NCBI RefSeq assembly: GCF_025153475.1 | Contig: NZ_JANZXA010000006.1 | Coordinates: forward strand, 208,031 to 272,030 | Length of the DNA stretch: 64,000 nucleotides | From: Novosphingobium mangrovisedimenti | GTDB lineage: Bacteria > Pseudomonadota > Alphaproteobacteria > Sphingomonadales > Sphingomonadaceae | Reading direction: 5' to 3' | Shown here: in pieces, positions 1-8,932 of the stretch | How positions within the stretch are numbered: the first letter of the stretch is position 1 | How the letters are laid out: each line of letters opens with the position of its first letter | Notes under the pieces: generated by a model | What the model was told of the DNA's origin: nothing | Database searches by the model: none | The model's input: the letters and a program-made list of their open reading frames with translations, nothing else | Translations under genes and position numbers: made by a program

Positions 1-456
1 GGCAGGACCGGCAGCGTGTTCATCGACCATCTCGGCAGCAAGCTCGCCATCGACGTCGCGGCCTGGTGGCGGCCGACCGCGAAGAACTACTTCGACCGGA
101 TCACCAAGCCCGCGATCCTCGGCCTGTTCGAAACGGTGGGAACCGCCGAACTGCGCCAGCGCTACGCGGCGTCGAAGAAGCATGATCTTGCCGCTTCGGC
201 CGAGAAGCTCTTCGCGGGTGACATCCTTGTCGAGGCCGAGATCAAGGAACGGGCGCTGACCTGGCTGCCCGATGCCATGCGCTTCGAACTGATCGACGGC
301 GAGGCTGACGGCGTGATCGACGCGGATGAAGTGGCAAGTGACGAGCCCACCGACGCGACCGGCCTAGCCGAGGATTCCGAGTTCGGCGATCTTGCGGAAC
401 ACGGCGCGGACGCTGGCGCTGACGACGGCATGGACTCGCTCGCCGCCGCTGCCTGA
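1..456 (+). CDS. parB: ParB/RepB-family partition-like protein, C-terminal part only
   Basis: The frame is open from base 1 and ends at a TGA at 454-456, so only about 151 C-terminal residues are present and the start lies outside the window. The visible part resembles the C-terminus of the large plasmid ParB-like proteins that precede strawberry-notch helicases in sphingomonad and rhizobial plasmids: a helical stretch with AWWRPTAKNYFDRITK, then an acidic low-complexity tail rich in Asp, Glu and Ala. The ParB nuclease and HTH domains are not visible, so the assignment rests on the tail and the neighbour downstream. Such proteins are not necessarily true partition factors. A strong hairpin follows directly, suggesting that its transcript ends before the next gene. 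Confidence 0.6.
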   Translation, partial: GRTGSVFIDHLGSKLAIDVAAWWRPTAKNYFDRITKPAILGLFETVGTAELRQRYAASKKHDLAASAEKLFAGDILVEAEIKERALTWLPDAMRFELIDGEADGVIDADEVASDEPTDATGLAEDSEFGDLAEHGADAGADDGMDSLAAAA

Positions 457-477
457 TCGCACAAGCCTGCCGTCCTG

Positions 478-510
478 ACGGGGCCGCGGTGTCATGCCGC
501 GGCCCCGTTT
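478..510 (+). terminator. Strong GC hairpin, probable terminator after parB
   Basis: A perfect 12-bp stem (ACGGGGCCGCGG at 478-489 with CCGCGGCCCCGT at 497-508) encloses a 7-nt loop and is followed by only a short T run. It sits 22 nt after the parB-like stop. An ATG at 494 lies inside the loop and would extend the next gene upstream. Its location in a terminator argues against that start and favours the ATG at 596. Confidence 0.7.
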
Positions 511-525
511 CCATATGCCCGGCTT

Positions 526-544
526 CCGGGAGGAAGGGGGAGGA
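526..544 (+). promoter_or_regulatory. G-rich purine leader tract, copy 1
   Basis: CCGGGAGGAAGGGGGAGGA lies 51 nt upstream of the methylase/helicase start. It closely resembles tracts ahead of four other genes in the first 12 kb (4951, 7239, 9895, 11602). A short inverted repeat, CCCGG-ctt-CCGGG, overlaps its 5' edge. Function is unknown; a protein-binding site, an mRNA structure or a G-quadruplex are possibilities. Confidence 0.45.
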
Positions 545-595
545 CGATTGGCGACGGGGCGGATGGCCGCCCGACTTTCCGGAGGACCATGCCCG

Positions 596-3500
596 ATGAA
601 CTTGCCGCTTCTCAAGCTCGCCGAACCGGAATTCGGCGCTTACGCCACCAAGGCCGAAGGCCTGTTTTCGGTCGCGAGAATGGTCGCCGACACGCTCGCT
701 CGATCCGGCGTTGTTACCCGCCAGTACCTTACCCGCCTGACGATCGATGCGTTTAGTGCGACCGATGCCGATGGCGCCTGGTCGATGCGCGACGCCTATG
801 ACGCGCTGGAAGCCGCACAGGTGCTGCTGCTTCAACGCGGTGATTGGCGGGTCATGCATGGCGGCGATCCCGAGGCGATGTTTGCCGCGCTGCTCGCCTT
901 CCAGAACAGCCTGCCGACCCAGACCTACCGGTCAGAACACCAGGTCGATCTCCAGCAGTTCAGCACGCCGCTGGCGCTGGCCTGGCTCGCGGCCCGGGCG
1001 GCGCAGTTCAGGTCCGATGATCTGGTGCTCGAACCTTCGGCAGGCACCGGGATGCTCGCCGCGCACGCGGCGAGGGCCGCCACCGGCTTGCTGCTCAACG
1101 AGCGCGACGAACAGCGGGCGGCATTGCTCGGTCTGGCGCTCGGTCAGGACGTCACCAGCCACGATGCGGAATTCATCCACGACAAGCTGCCGTCTGGACT
1201 CGCGCCGAGCGTTGTCCTGATCAACCCGCCCTTCAGCCGCAGCGAGGGGCGGGGCCGCGACCGCCATGCCGGCGCCAGGCATCTCCGCTCAGCCCTGCTG
1301 CGCCTTGCCCATGGCGGGCGCTGCGTCGCGATCATGCCGCCGAGCTTCGCGTCCGATGGTAGTGGTGCACCGGGCTATGCGGCGGTGGCCGAGGTCGTGC
1401 CACCGCGCGCGGAAATCACGATCCTCGGCAATCCTTACGCCAAGCACGGCACCAGCATCTCGGTGCGGCTGCTGGTCTACGACAAGGGCTGGGCGGGAAT
1501 ACCCGCACGCCATACCGTGCCCGATCTCGCAGCGGCGCTCCCGATCGTGCTGGGCCTGCCGCCCAGGCTCGACCCGTCGCAGTCGCCGCCACCTGCACCC
1601 GCGCTGGCACAACCGCGACTGCGCCCGGCCGCCAGACCATCGCCGTCAGCGCTCTTCACGAACCTCGCAGGATCGAAGCTTGCCACGCCAAAGCGCGAAC
1701 CGCGCATCGACGATGTCCCGCGCCTGCTCGACTATACGGTTAGGGACACACCGCTGGCCGCAGGCGATCCGGTCGGCATCTATGTCCCCTGGCGGCTCGC
1801 CCGCATCGACATTCCAGCCGCTAGGCCGCATCCCGACCAGCTCGTCGAATCCGTCGCCATGGCTTCGGTGCTGCCGCCCGCACCCGGCTACCGCCCGATG
1901 CTCCAGGACCGCGCGATCGCGGCACTGTCCGATGCCCAGCTCGAAACCCTGATCCACGCAGGCGAGGCTTTCCAGCGCGATCTGCCAGGGACCTTCCTTC
2001 CCAATGACGCGGGCGACCAGCTCTCGGAAACGCCGGAGGGTCATGTCTATCGCACCGGCTATTTCATCGGTGACGGCACCGGGGTCGGCAAGGGCCGCGA
2101 GGTCGCCGCCTGCATTCTCGACCAGTGGAACCGGGGGCGGCGCAAGGCGGTGTGGATCTCGGTCAGTTCCGGGTTGATCGAAGATGCGCGCCGCGACTGG
2201 TCTGCACTCGGCGGGTTGCCCATCGACATCCAGCCGCTCGATGCCTTCCCGTTGGGCCAGCCGATCGGCATGGCGAGCGGAATCCTGTTCCTGACTTATG
2301 CGACGCTGCGCTCCTCGCGCCATGACGAGGCCTCACGCCTCCAGCAGATCCGCGCCTGGCTGGGTGAGCATTTCGACGGGATGCTGGTGTTCGACGAGGC
2401 CCATGCGCTGGCCAATGCCGCAGGCACCGATACCGAATTCGGCACGGCCAAGGGCTCCGAGCAGGGGCTCGCGGGCGTTCGGCTCCAGCACGCGCTGCCG
2501 CGCGCCCGGGTGCTCTATGTCTCGGCGACCGGCGCCACCGACCCCGCCAATCTCTGCTACGCCGCCCGGCTTGGCCTCTGGGGACCGGGCACCGCCTTCC
2601 GCGACCGCGCGGCATTCATGGCGGCGATGGACGATGGCGGGATCGCCGCGATGGAGATCGTCGCCCGCGATCTGAAAGCCATGGGGCTCTATACCGCTCG
2701 GGCACTGAGCTTTGCTGGCGTCGAATACGAAGCGCTCGAACACCGGCTGACGGTGGATCAAATCGCGATCTACGATGCCTATGCCGATGCCTGGGCGATC
2801 ATCCATCGCAATCTCGACGAGGCGATGAAGGCGGCGAACATCGTCGACCGCATGTCGGGCGATACGCTGAATGCGCAAGCCAAGGGCTCGGCGCTGTCCA
2901 AGTTCGAGAGCGCCAAGCAGCGCTTCTTCAGCCAGGTCCTGGTCTCGATGAAGATCCCAAGCGTGATCCGCTCGATCGAGGAGGAACTGGTGGCAGGCCA
3001 TGTCGCCGTCGTCCAGCTGGTCACCACGGCGGCGGCCATCCTCGACCGGCGGCTTACCGCGCTTTCGGCGCAGGAACGCGCGCATCTCTTTATCGATGTC
3101 TCGCCACTCGACGGCCTCATCGATTATCTCAAGAATGCCTTCCCGACCCGGCAGCTGCGGGCCTTCCGGGCGAGCGACGGGACGATGCGCTCGGAAATGA
3201 TGGTGGGTGACGATGGCGCGCCGGTTCACTGCCAGGAGGCGCTGGCGTCGCGAGACACGCTGATCGAGCAGCTTTGCGGTATGCCGCCGATCCCGGCCGC
3301 GCTCGATGCGCTGCTCGCCCATTTCGGGAGCGAGCAGGTCGCCGAGGTGACGGGCCGTACTCGGCGCATCGTGCTCGACCCGCGCGGCAATCAGAAGCTC
3401 GAACCGCGCGGGGCTGGTGCCCGCAAGGCCGACAGCGACGATTTCATGGCGGGCAGGAAGCCGATCCTCGCCTTTTCCGATGCGGGCGGGACCGGGCGGT

Positions 3501-4903
3501 CCTATCATGCCGATCTCGGCTGCGGCAGCGCGAGCAAACGCCGCATCCACTTCCTGCTCGAACCGGGCTGGAAGGCCGCGACCGCGATCCAGGGGCTGGG
3601 GCGCACCCACCGCACCAACCAGGCGAGCCCGCCGGTGTTCCGCCCGGTCACCACCGACTGCAAGGGAGAGCGGCGTTTCATCAGCACGATCGCGCGGCGC
3701 CTCGATAGCCTCGGCGCGCTCACCCGCGGCCAGCGCCAGACCGGCGGGCAGAACCTGTTCGATCCGGCCGACAATCTCGAAAGCGATTACGCCCGCGAGG
3801 CGCTGACGCAGTGGTATCACCTGCTCCATGCCGGAAAACTGGCGAGCACCAGCCTTGCCGATTTCGAGGCGATGACCGGCCTCAAGCTGGCCGAAGAGCA
3901 GGGCGGCGGCCTGCTCGAACGGCTGCCGCCGATCCAGCGCTGGCTCAACCGCATCCTGGCGCTCCGCATCGCCACGCAGAACGCGATCTTCGAGGAATAT
4001 ATCGGTCTCATCCAGGCCCGCGTCGATGCCGCGCGAGAGGCGGGCACGCTCGATCTCGGCGTCGAGACGATCCGAGCCGAGCGGATTGTTCCGCTGTCCG
4101 ATCAGGTTCTGCGCACCGATCCGCTGACCGGTGCGGAGACCCGCCTGCTGCGGCTCGAACTCCACATGAAACCCCGCACCACGAGCTGGGGCCATCTCAT
4201 GCACATCTGGCAGGGGACCGAGGACATCGCCTTCTTGCGCAACGGGCGTTCTGGCCGTGTCGCGCTGAGGGTGCCGTCCTGGTCGGTGACCGATGACGAA
4301 GGCAGGCCGGTGCCGATGTGCCAGCTGGTCCGCCCGACCGGACACGACCGGATATCGCTGGGCGCGCTCTGGACCAGCCATTGGCAACCGATCGGGCACG
4401 AGCAATTCCGGGAACTCTGGGAGGCCGAGGTTGCGGCGGCTTCGGCCGCGCTTGATGTCGAGACGATCAGCCTGGCGACCGGCCTGCTCCTGCCAGTCTG
4501 GCACAAGCTCCCCGCCGACGATGTCCGGGTCTGGCGCATCGCCGATGGCAGCGGCGATGCATTGCTCGGCCGTATCGTCATGCCGGCGGCAGTCGAGAAG
4601 CTCGAGGGTGAGTTCGGCCTTGCTGCTTCGGTTCGCCTGACGCCTGCCGAACTGATCGCGGCGGCGCGCAGCGACGGAGGCGTGGCCGTGCCGGGCCTCG
4701 ACGGCGCGCGCCTGGTCTCGGTCTTCGTCAACAACAGCCGCCGGCTCGAACTGCGCAGCGCCCAGCCGCAGGACCGCGAATGGCTGAAGGCGCGCGGATG
4801 CTTCACCGAGGTGATCGCCTATGTGACCAGGGTCTTCGTGCCGGTGGACCGGGCCGAGCAGGTTCTCGCGGCCATCGCGGCGTCGCTCTCGGCGCGGGCC
4901 TAA
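596..4903 (+). CDS. Strawberry-notch-like helicase with N-terminal DNA methylase domain
   Basis: A 1435-aa fusion. The N-terminal third has SAM-methyltransferase features: motif I-like LEPSAGTGMLAAHAA near residues 145-158 and the catalytic-type motif NPPF near 209, as in N6-adenine methylases. The centre is an SF2 helicase: Walker A in GDGTGVGKG near residue 492, Walker B DEAH in VFDEAHAL near 600, and the SATGATDP and GLGRTHR motifs further on. This architecture is known from plasmids and phages as the strawberry-notch family protein. A role in maintenance, anti-restriction or DNA modification is inferred, not shown. The ATG at 596 was chosen because GGAGGA lies 9 nt upstream; the earlier ATG at 494 sits in a terminator loop. 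It is encoded downstream of the ParB-like gene, as usual for the family. Confidence 0.88.
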   Translation: MNLPLLKLAEPEFGAYATKAEGLFSVARMVADTLARSGVVTRQYLTRLTIDAFSATDADGAWSMRDAYDALEAAQVLLLQRGDWRVMHGGDPEAMFAALLAFQNSLPTQTYRSEHQVDLQQFSTPLALAWLAARAAQFRSDDLVLEPSAGTGMLAAHAARAATGLLLNERDEQRAALLGLALGQDVTSHDAEFIHDKLPSGLAPSVVLINPPFSRSEGRGRDRHAGARHLRSALLRLAHGGRCVAIMPPSFASDGSGAPGYAAVAEVVPPRAEITILGNPYAKHGTSISVRLLVYDKGWAGIPARHTVPDLAAALPIVLGLPPRLDPSQSPPPAPALAQPRLRPAARPSPSALFTNLAGSKLATPKREPRIDDVPRLLDYTVRDTPLAAGDPVGIYVPWRLARIDIPAARPHPDQLVESVAMASVLPPAPGYRPMLQDRAIAALSDAQLETLIHAGEAFQRDLPGTFLPNDAGDQLSETPEGHVYRTGYFIGDGTGVGKGREVAACILDQWNRGRRKAVWISVSSGLIEDARRDWSALGGLPIDIQPLDAFPLGQPIGMASGILFLTYATLRSSRHDEASRLQQIRAWLGEHFDGMLVFDEAHALANAAGTDTEFGTAKGSEQGLAGVRLQHALPRARVLYVSATGATDPANLCYAARLGLWGPGTAFRDRAAFMAAMDDGGIAAMEIVARDLKAMGLYTARALSFAGVEYEALEHRLTVDQIAIYDAYADAWAIIHRNLDEAMKAANIVDRMSGDTLNAQAKGSALSKFESAKQRFFSQVLVSMKIPSVIRSIEEELVAGHVAVVQLVTTAAAILDRRLTALSAQERAHLFIDVSPLDGLIDYLKNAFPTRQLRAFRASDGTMRSEMMVGDDGAPVHCQEALASRDTLIEQLCGMPPIPAALDALLAHFGSEQVAEVTGRTRRIVLDPRGNQKLEPRGAGARKADSDDFMAGRKPILAFSDAGGTGRSYHADLGCGSASKRRIHFLLEPGWKAATAIQGLGRTHRTNQASPPVFRPVTTDCKGERRFISTIARRLDSLGALTRGQRQTGGQNLFDPADNLESDYAREALTQWYHLLHAGKLASTSLADFEAMTGLKLAEEQGGGLLERLPPIQRWLNRILALRIATQNAIFEEYIGLIQARVDAAREAGTLDLGVETIRAERIVPLSDQVLRTDPLTGAETRLLRLELHMKPRTTSWGHLMHIWQGTEDIAFLRNGRSGRVALRVPSWSVTDDEGRPVPMCQLVRPTGHDRISLGALWTSHWQPIGHEQFRELWEAEVAAASAALDVETISLATGLLLPVWHKLPADDVRVWRIADGSGDALLGRIVMPAAVEKLEGEFGLAASVRLTPAELIAAARSDGGVAVPGLDGARLVSVFVNNSRRLELRSAQPQDREWLKARGCFTEVIAYVTRVFVPVDRAEQVLAAIAASLSARA

Positions 4904-4950
4904 ACGAACCGGCTATCGTCCGATCGCCTCCAGCCGGATATGATCGGACG

Positions 4951-4980
4951 GCCCGGAAGGGAAGTGGGGAAGGGGAAAGG
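4951..4980 (+). promoter_or_regulatory. G-rich purine leader tract, copy 2
   Basis: A 30-nt stretch, nearly all purine after GCCC, runs through GGAAGGGAAGTGGGGAAGGG and ends 39 nt before the ATG at 5020. Spacing and composition match the other four leader tracts. No promoter hexamers are obvious in the 117-nt gap after the helicase gene. Confidence 0.4.
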
Positions 4981-5019
4981 CGCTGCCGGATGGTCGGTGG
5001 CACTTTCGAAGGAACCCCC

Positions 5020-5322
5020 ATGACCCAGGACGATCCCATTCTCGACCCGCTGTTTGTCGAGAGCTACAACGCGGACCTCGAAGCGCTGAACAGCCCGGCG
5101 CGCATCGCGATCACCACGCTCTCTTCCGGCGCCGACGTGTTCGAACTGCTCGACGATGAGGGCCAGTTCGTCACGCTGTTTCCGGCGAGCGCCACGCCGG
5201 AAGTGACGGCTGCCGCCTACCGGCTTTACGCCCAGGGCCTCCATCGCGGGCTGCGCACGGGCGAGGAACTTGCCTGGGGCAAACTGCGCCACCTGATCGG
5301 TGCTGCGTCCGACGAGCGCTGA
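5020..5322 (+). CDS. Hypothetical acidic 100-aa protein
   Basis: The protein starts MTQDDPILDPLFVESYN and ends LIGAASDER. The frame is open further upstream, but ATG 5020 was chosen because it follows AAGGAACCCCC and lies downstream of the G-rich leader. The protein is acidic, with no signal peptide or membrane segment. The segment FELLDDEGQFVTLFPAS followed by a helical stretch suggests a small alpha/beta fold. No family was recognised. It heads a run of small genes (5020-7225) between the helicase and DUF932 genes, an arrangement suggesting coordinated expression as accessory plasmid functions. Confidence 0.65.
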   Translation: MTQDDPILDPLFVESYNADLEALNSPARIAITTLSSGADVFELLDDEGQFVTLFPASATPEVTAAAYRLYAQGLHRGLRTGEELAWGKLRHLIGAASDER

Positions 5323-5376
5323 GCGCGTGATCCTTCCCATCTTCACCACTTTCCATCTTCAAGCGGGAGAACCATC

Positions 5377-5862
5377 ATGGCTGACAGAGCCAGCGCGTCG
5401 ATCGAAATCGGCGGCAATATTTCGCGATCCTTGATTCCCGACCTCATCGAGGCGATCGCCTCCGACGGTGGCCGCGCCGACTGGGAGGGCGAACCGCTTC
5501 AGGAATCCGACGTTTCCGGCGGTGCGACCGTCGAAGCCTGCGCCTACGAACTGGCCGGTGGCACATTCGACTGGACCGAGGAATTCTGCGAAGAGCACGG
5601 CCTCGCCTATGTCCGGAACTCCGGCAGTTGCGGCGGCGCGTTCGGACCCGAACGGGTGATCTTCACCGGCACCGGCGCCGCGGTGCAGTTCGACATGACC
5701 GAGAGCGAGGAGATCGTTCTTGCCCGGAGCATGATCCGCGATCTCGGCTCGCTGGAAGCGATCGAGGGCTGGTTCCGCCTTGCCGAGTTCGTGCCGCCGC
5801 CGTTCACGATTATCGAGGATGGCGATGAGGCAGCGCCCGTAGAGGAGGCGCTCCATGGCTGA
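5377..5862 (+). CDS. Hypothetical 161-aa acidic protein
   Basis: The ATG follows CGGGAGAACC, giving a GGGAG ribosome site. The protein is acidic and cytosolic in composition. It has an N-terminal segment of alternating hydrophobic residues (SASIEIGGNISRSLIPDLIEAI), a centre with GAFGPERVIFTGTG, and two central cysteines (EEFCEEHG, SGSCGGAF). No recognised domain. It overlaps the next gene by 8 nt (5855-5862), indicating translational coupling. Similar unnamed proteins occur in the small-gene cluster after strawberry-notch helicases in alphaproteobacterial plasmids; that is recollection and was not searched. Confidence 0.65.
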   Translation: MADRASASIEIGGNISRSLIPDLIEAIASDGGRADWEGEPLQESDVSGGATVEACAYELAGGTFDWTEEFCEEHGLAYVRNSGSCGGAFGPERVIFTGTGAAVQFDMTESEEIVLARSMIRDLGSLEAIEGWFRLAEFVPPPFTIIEDGDEAAPVEEALHG

Positions 5863-6358
5863 CTACTACACCCAGGGCAGCTTCGCCTTCACCTGCAGCC
5901 ATGCCGAAATGGCGCTGATCGAAGAGGCCTTCCAGGCGAGCCATGACCTCGAGAACGGGGACACGCCGAGCCAGCCGACGCCCGAATTCCTCGCGGCGTT
6001 CCCGCCCACATCGCCAGACGATCCCTGGAGCGGCTTTGTCACCTTGTTCGACGATCCCGAGTTTCCCAGTTTCGGAGTCGAGTTCGAGGGCGGCAACACG
6101 CTCGACCAGCCCGGCGTCAGCACCGTCTCCATGTGGAGCATGATCGACTTCCAGCCCGCTGCGCTGGCCGCCCTGATCCACCGCTGCTGCCAGGAGACAG
6201 TGCGGCAGGCGCCGATCGGGTTCGAATTTGGCTTTTCGTGTTCGCGTGCCAGGCGGGACGGATTCGGCGGCGGATGGTGCGCGGTCTTCGCCGATCGCAT
6301 CGAAATCGAGACGACCCGCCAGGCGCTTTCACTTGCGCTCGAGGGAGGCATCCTGTGA
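5855..6358 (+). CDS. Hypothetical 167-aa protein
   Basis: The ATG at 5855 overlaps the previous stop, with GGAGG at 5842-5846 inside the upstream gene as ribosome site. The sequence begins MADYYTQGSFAFTCSHAEM and contains acidic and aromatic segments (DDPWSGFVTLFDDPEF). It has no transmembrane or signal sequence. The pattern of a short beta segment followed by EMALIEEAFQASHDL helices resembles small adaptor or anti-restriction-like proteins of plasmids, but no family can be named. The stop overlaps the GTG start of the next 45-aa ORF. Confidence 0.65.
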   Translation: MADYYTQGSFAFTCSHAEMALIEEAFQASHDLENGDTPSQPTPEFLAAFPPTSPDDPWSGFVTLFDDPEFPSFGVEFEGGNTLDQPGVSTVSMWSMIDFQPAALAALIHRCCQETVRQAPIGFEFGFSCSRARRDGFGGGWCAVFADRIEIETTRQALSLALEGGIL

Positions 6359-6492
6359 CGGGAATCGTTCTCCCGCCGGACGATCATTGGGCCGAAAGCC
6401 CCGATTACCCGCTCGCCGACTGGCAGGCCGAAGTCGCCAATGGCGACACCCGGCTTGGCTATTGGGACTGGGTCGCCGCGCGCTGCGCCTGA
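6355..6492 (+). CDS. Small 45-aa hypothetical protein
   Basis: A GTG start overlaps the previous stop in the arrangement GTGA, a common translational-coupling junction. The product contains LPPDDHWAESPDYPLADWQ and ends GYWDWVAARCA; it is acidic and tryptophan-rich. GAGGGAGG upstream serves as ribosome site. Tight coupling and continued high third-position GC argue that it is expressed. Function unknown. Confidence 0.5.
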   Translation: MTGIVLPPDDHWAESPDYPLADWQAEVANGDTRLGYWDWVAARCA

Positions 6493-6520
6493 ACTTCCCC
6501 GCAAACCAAAGGACAGTATC

Positions 6521-7225
6521 ATGACTTTATCATCCGCACCGGCGGTGCCTTCGCTGCGCCTCTACAGCCAGACCGACCACGACGAACGCGGCAATTTCCA
6601 CTACGAGGGGGATCTCCATTGCCCGGCCGACGACCTGCCGGTCCTGTGCCGCCGGATCGAACGGCATCTGGCCAGCCATTTCCCCGAAGTGCGCTTCGCC
6701 ATCCATAGCCAGCGCTTTTCCGGCGGCCGCAAGATGATTGCCGAGGTGCTCGACGCAACCGAGGATCTGACCACCCGGGAGGCGCAGGATGAGTTCATCA
6801 CCCGGGTGCGCGACCAGATCGAGCGGTACGGCTACTGCCGCTCCAACTTCTACCAGGACTTCATGGCGGTCTCGTTCTACAACGAAGTGCGCATCGCCCC
6901 CGCCTATTGGGCAGCGCTCGCGGCCCGGCGCGGGCAGGCCAATCCCGTCGACAACCTTGTGTCGCTGGCGAGCTTCAAGAAGCGCCTTAAGCCCGGCGAC
7001 AACCTGACCCTGCTGCACGCGCCCTACCAGCACCGGGCATTGGGCACGGCCCGCAAGGTCATCCAGATCCGCTCGAAGGATTTCGTGTTCGAGGGGCGCA
7101 GCTATTGCGACTTTCCCCGCGCCAGCAACTTTGCCTGCGACGGGCGCCTGGTGCGGATCGCCGTCGGCAACGAACACGAGCCGGATGCCCATATTCTTTA
7201 CGAATGGCGGCCTGCCGCAGCCTGA
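6521..7225 (+). CDS. Hypothetical 234-aa protein
   Basis: The ATG at 6521 follows AAAGGACAGTATC, giving AAAGGA as ribosome site; an upstream in-frame ATG at 6440 would run through the preceding small gene and is rejected. The N-terminus (YSQTDHDERGNFHYEGDL) is followed by a region with paired aromatic residues and, near the C-terminus, FVFEGRSYCDFPRASNFACDGRLVRIAVGNEHEP. No motif was recognised. It lacks membrane segments. Context suggests a conserved plasmid accessory protein in the ParB-helicase-DUF932 neighbourhood. Confidence 0.65.
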   Translation: MTLSSAPAVPSLRLYSQTDHDERGNFHYEGDLHCPADDLPVLCRRIERHLASHFPEVRFAIHSQRFSGGRKMIAEVLDATEDLTTREAQDEFITRVRDQIERYGYCRSNFYQDFMAVSFYNEVRIAPAYWAALAARRGQANPVDNLVSLASFKKRLKPGDNLTLLHAPYQHRALGTARKVIQIRSKDFVFEGRSYCDFPRASNFACDGRLVRIAVGNEHEPDAHILYEWRPAAA

Positions 7226-7238
7226 GCTCCCGGGGCAT

Positions 7239-7262
7239 CGGGAGGAAGGGGGTGGGAGAGGA
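7239..7262 (+). promoter_or_regulatory. G-rich purine leader tract, copy 3
   Basis: CGGGAGGAAGGGGGTGGGAG followed by AGGA lies 59 nt before the DUF932 start. The first 14 bases match copy 1 exactly. The 3' arm of a small inverted repeat, CTCCCG at 7227-7232 with CGGGAG at 7239-7244, forms its 5' end. Confidence 0.45.
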
Positions 7263-7321
7263 TGAGCGCGGATGCGGCGATGCACCTGCTCATTCCACCT
7301 TCCATTTCCAGGAGCAGCTTC

Positions 7322-8560
7322 ATGGCCAGTCTTGCCCGCGTAATCGACCACGATGTCCTCGATCATCCCGCACCTGCCGGTCCGTCCCACGACCGTCCAG
7401 TCAGCAGCGGCTACCGCGTCGACATCTCGCGTGGCCGCAATGTCAGCCGCGTTTCGTCCGAATGGTTCTCGCGGCCCGACGATGAACGCTTCCTCTCGCT
7501 CACCGATCTCCACGACAGCGTTCGCCGCCGCGCCGACCGCGCCACCACGCGCGTCGTCGAGAGCCGGGCGGTGCGGGTCGAGGCGCGCAGCGACGATCCC
7601 GAGCGGCTCTCGCTGATCGCGCCCGGCGACGCCCGGCCAATCGCGCCCACCAACTGGTCGTTCGGCCAGCTCGCCAGCCTGGTCGGCGCGCCTGCGTCCT
7701 ACCTGCGCACGCTGCCCGCCGCGCTCGCCGGCATCAACATGCAGCACGGCCTGCTCTCCCATCGAGGCGAACAGGTCAAACTGCTCCAGACCGACGATGG
7801 CCGCACCGAACTGCGCGCGATTACTGGGCCAGAATACGGTCGTATCTGGGATCACGAACTGGTGAGCGCCGTCATGCGGATCGCCGGCAACGGCGTCGGC
7901 GACACGCGCTGGAAGGTCCCGGGCGTGCTCGACTGGGGCAGCATGATTTACAACCCGCATGTCGATGTCAGCATGGAGACCACCACGCTCTATGCTTCGG
8001 ACCGCGACGTCTTCCTGTTCCTGGTCGATGACACCCATCCGATCGAGGCCGGCAAGCTCCCCAACGGCGAGCCCGATCTCTACTTTCGAGGCTTCTACTG
8101 CTGGAACTCAGAAGTCGGTTCGAAGTCGCTGGGAATCGCGACCTTTTACCTGCGTGCGGTATGCATGAATCGCAACCTGTGGGGTGTCGAGAATTTCGAG
8201 GAGATCAACATCCGTCACTCGAAATTCGCCGCCAACCGTTTTGCGCACGAGGCCGCGCCCGCGCTCGAACACTTCGCCGACTCCTCGCCGCGCAGCTTCG
8301 TCGATGGCATCAAGCAGGCGCGCGAGCGGATCGTCGCCCGCAAGGATGATGACCGCGAGGACTTCCTGAGAAAGCGCGGCTTCTCCAAGGCCGAGACCTC
8401 GAAGATCATCACCGCGGTGCTGGTCGAGGAAGGCTATCCGCCCGAAAGCCTCTACGATTTCGTGCAGGGCATCACCGCGCATGCCCGGACCAAGACCAAT
8501 CAGGACAGCCGGCTCGAACTCGAGGGCAAGGCGCGCAAGCTGCTCGAACGGGTCAACTGA
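7322..8560 (+). CDS. DUF932 domain protein
   Basis: A 412-aa protein of the DUF932 (phage/plasmid-like) family, often found on plasmids and integrative elements next to ParB and strawberry-notch genes; its biochemical role is unknown. The evidence is the long mid-region with NWSFGQLASLVGAP, TGPEYGRIWDHELV, and the glycine/aromatic-rich YFRGFYCWNSEVGSKSLGI, followed by the helical tail. The ATG at 7322 follows CCAGGAGCAGC; the earlier ATG at 7262 lies at the G-rich leader and has no separate ribosome site. It begins a new transcription unit after a 96-nt gap. Confidence 0.85.
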   Translation: MASLARVIDHDVLDHPAPAGPSHDRPVSSGYRVDISRGRNVSRVSSEWFSRPDDERFLSLTDLHDSVRRRADRATTRVVESRAVRVEARSDDPERLSLIAPGDARPIAPTNWSFGQLASLVGAPASYLRTLPAALAGINMQHGLLSHRGEQVKLLQTDDGRTELRAITGPEYGRIWDHELVSAVMRIAGNGVGDTRWKVPGVLDWGSMIYNPHVDVSMETTTLYASDRDVFLFLVDDTHPIEAGKLPNGEPDLYFRGFYCWNSEVGSKSLGIATFYLRAVCMNRNLWGVENFEEINIRHSKFAANRFAHEAAPALEHFADSSPRSFVDGIKQARERIVARKDDDREDFLRKRGFSKAETSKIITAVLVEEGYPPESLYDFVQGITAHARTKTNQDSRLELEGKARKLLERVN

Positions 8561-8637
8561 ATCGGCCCATCCCCCGTCGGCCGTCTTCGTCAGGTGGCGG
8601 CCGACACCCTTCCAATGCGCCCGGAAAGGAACCTCCC

Positions 8638-8925
8638 TTGGAAATCGGCCGCCATCTCGTGCTGAGCACCGTCCATGTCTCGATGAAAACCGCCGACCTG
8701 CTCGATGGTTGGGCTACGCTTGAACCGTCGAGCCGGCCGCTGGCGGTCGCTTCGACGCACTATGGCTGGTTCATCCCGACCCGCGAGGCCGAAGAGCCCG
8801 ATCGGGAGCAGATCCCGGACGAAGTGCTCGCCGCGATGCGGGTCGGGCGCGAGCAGGGCTGCGATTACCTGCTGTTTGACTGCGATGCCGGCGAAGTCGA
8901 TGGCTTGCCGAAGTTCCCCTGGTAG
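8638..8925 (+). CDS. DUF5983-like small protein
   Basis: A 95-aa protein with a TTG start at 8638, preceded by GGAAAGGAACC. The segment LVLSTVHVSMKTADLLDGWA and the following THYGWFIPT recall the small DUF5983 proteins of plasmids; the identification is tentative. The acidic C-terminus ends LLFDCDAGEVDGLPKFPW. It lies 77 nt after DUF932 and 7 nt before the PP-loop pseudogene, so all three are probably cotranscribed. Confidence 0.55.
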   Translation: MEIGRHLVLSTVHVSMKTADLLDGWATLEPSSRPLAVASTHYGWFIPTREAEEPDREQIPDEVLAAMRVGREQGCDYLLFDCDAGEVDGLPKFPW

Positions 8926-8932
8926 GCCTCCC

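Noticed and set aside
494..595. An N-terminal extension of the helicase from ATG 494
   Set aside because: That ATG lies in the loop of a 12-bp terminator hairpin, while the ATG at 596 has GGAGGA at proper distance.
2333..4504. A 723-codon open frame on the minus strand across the helicase gene
   Set aside because: It is the antisense shadow of a well-supported gene; composition is low-complexity and mirrors GC-rich third positions. No ribosome site or homology.
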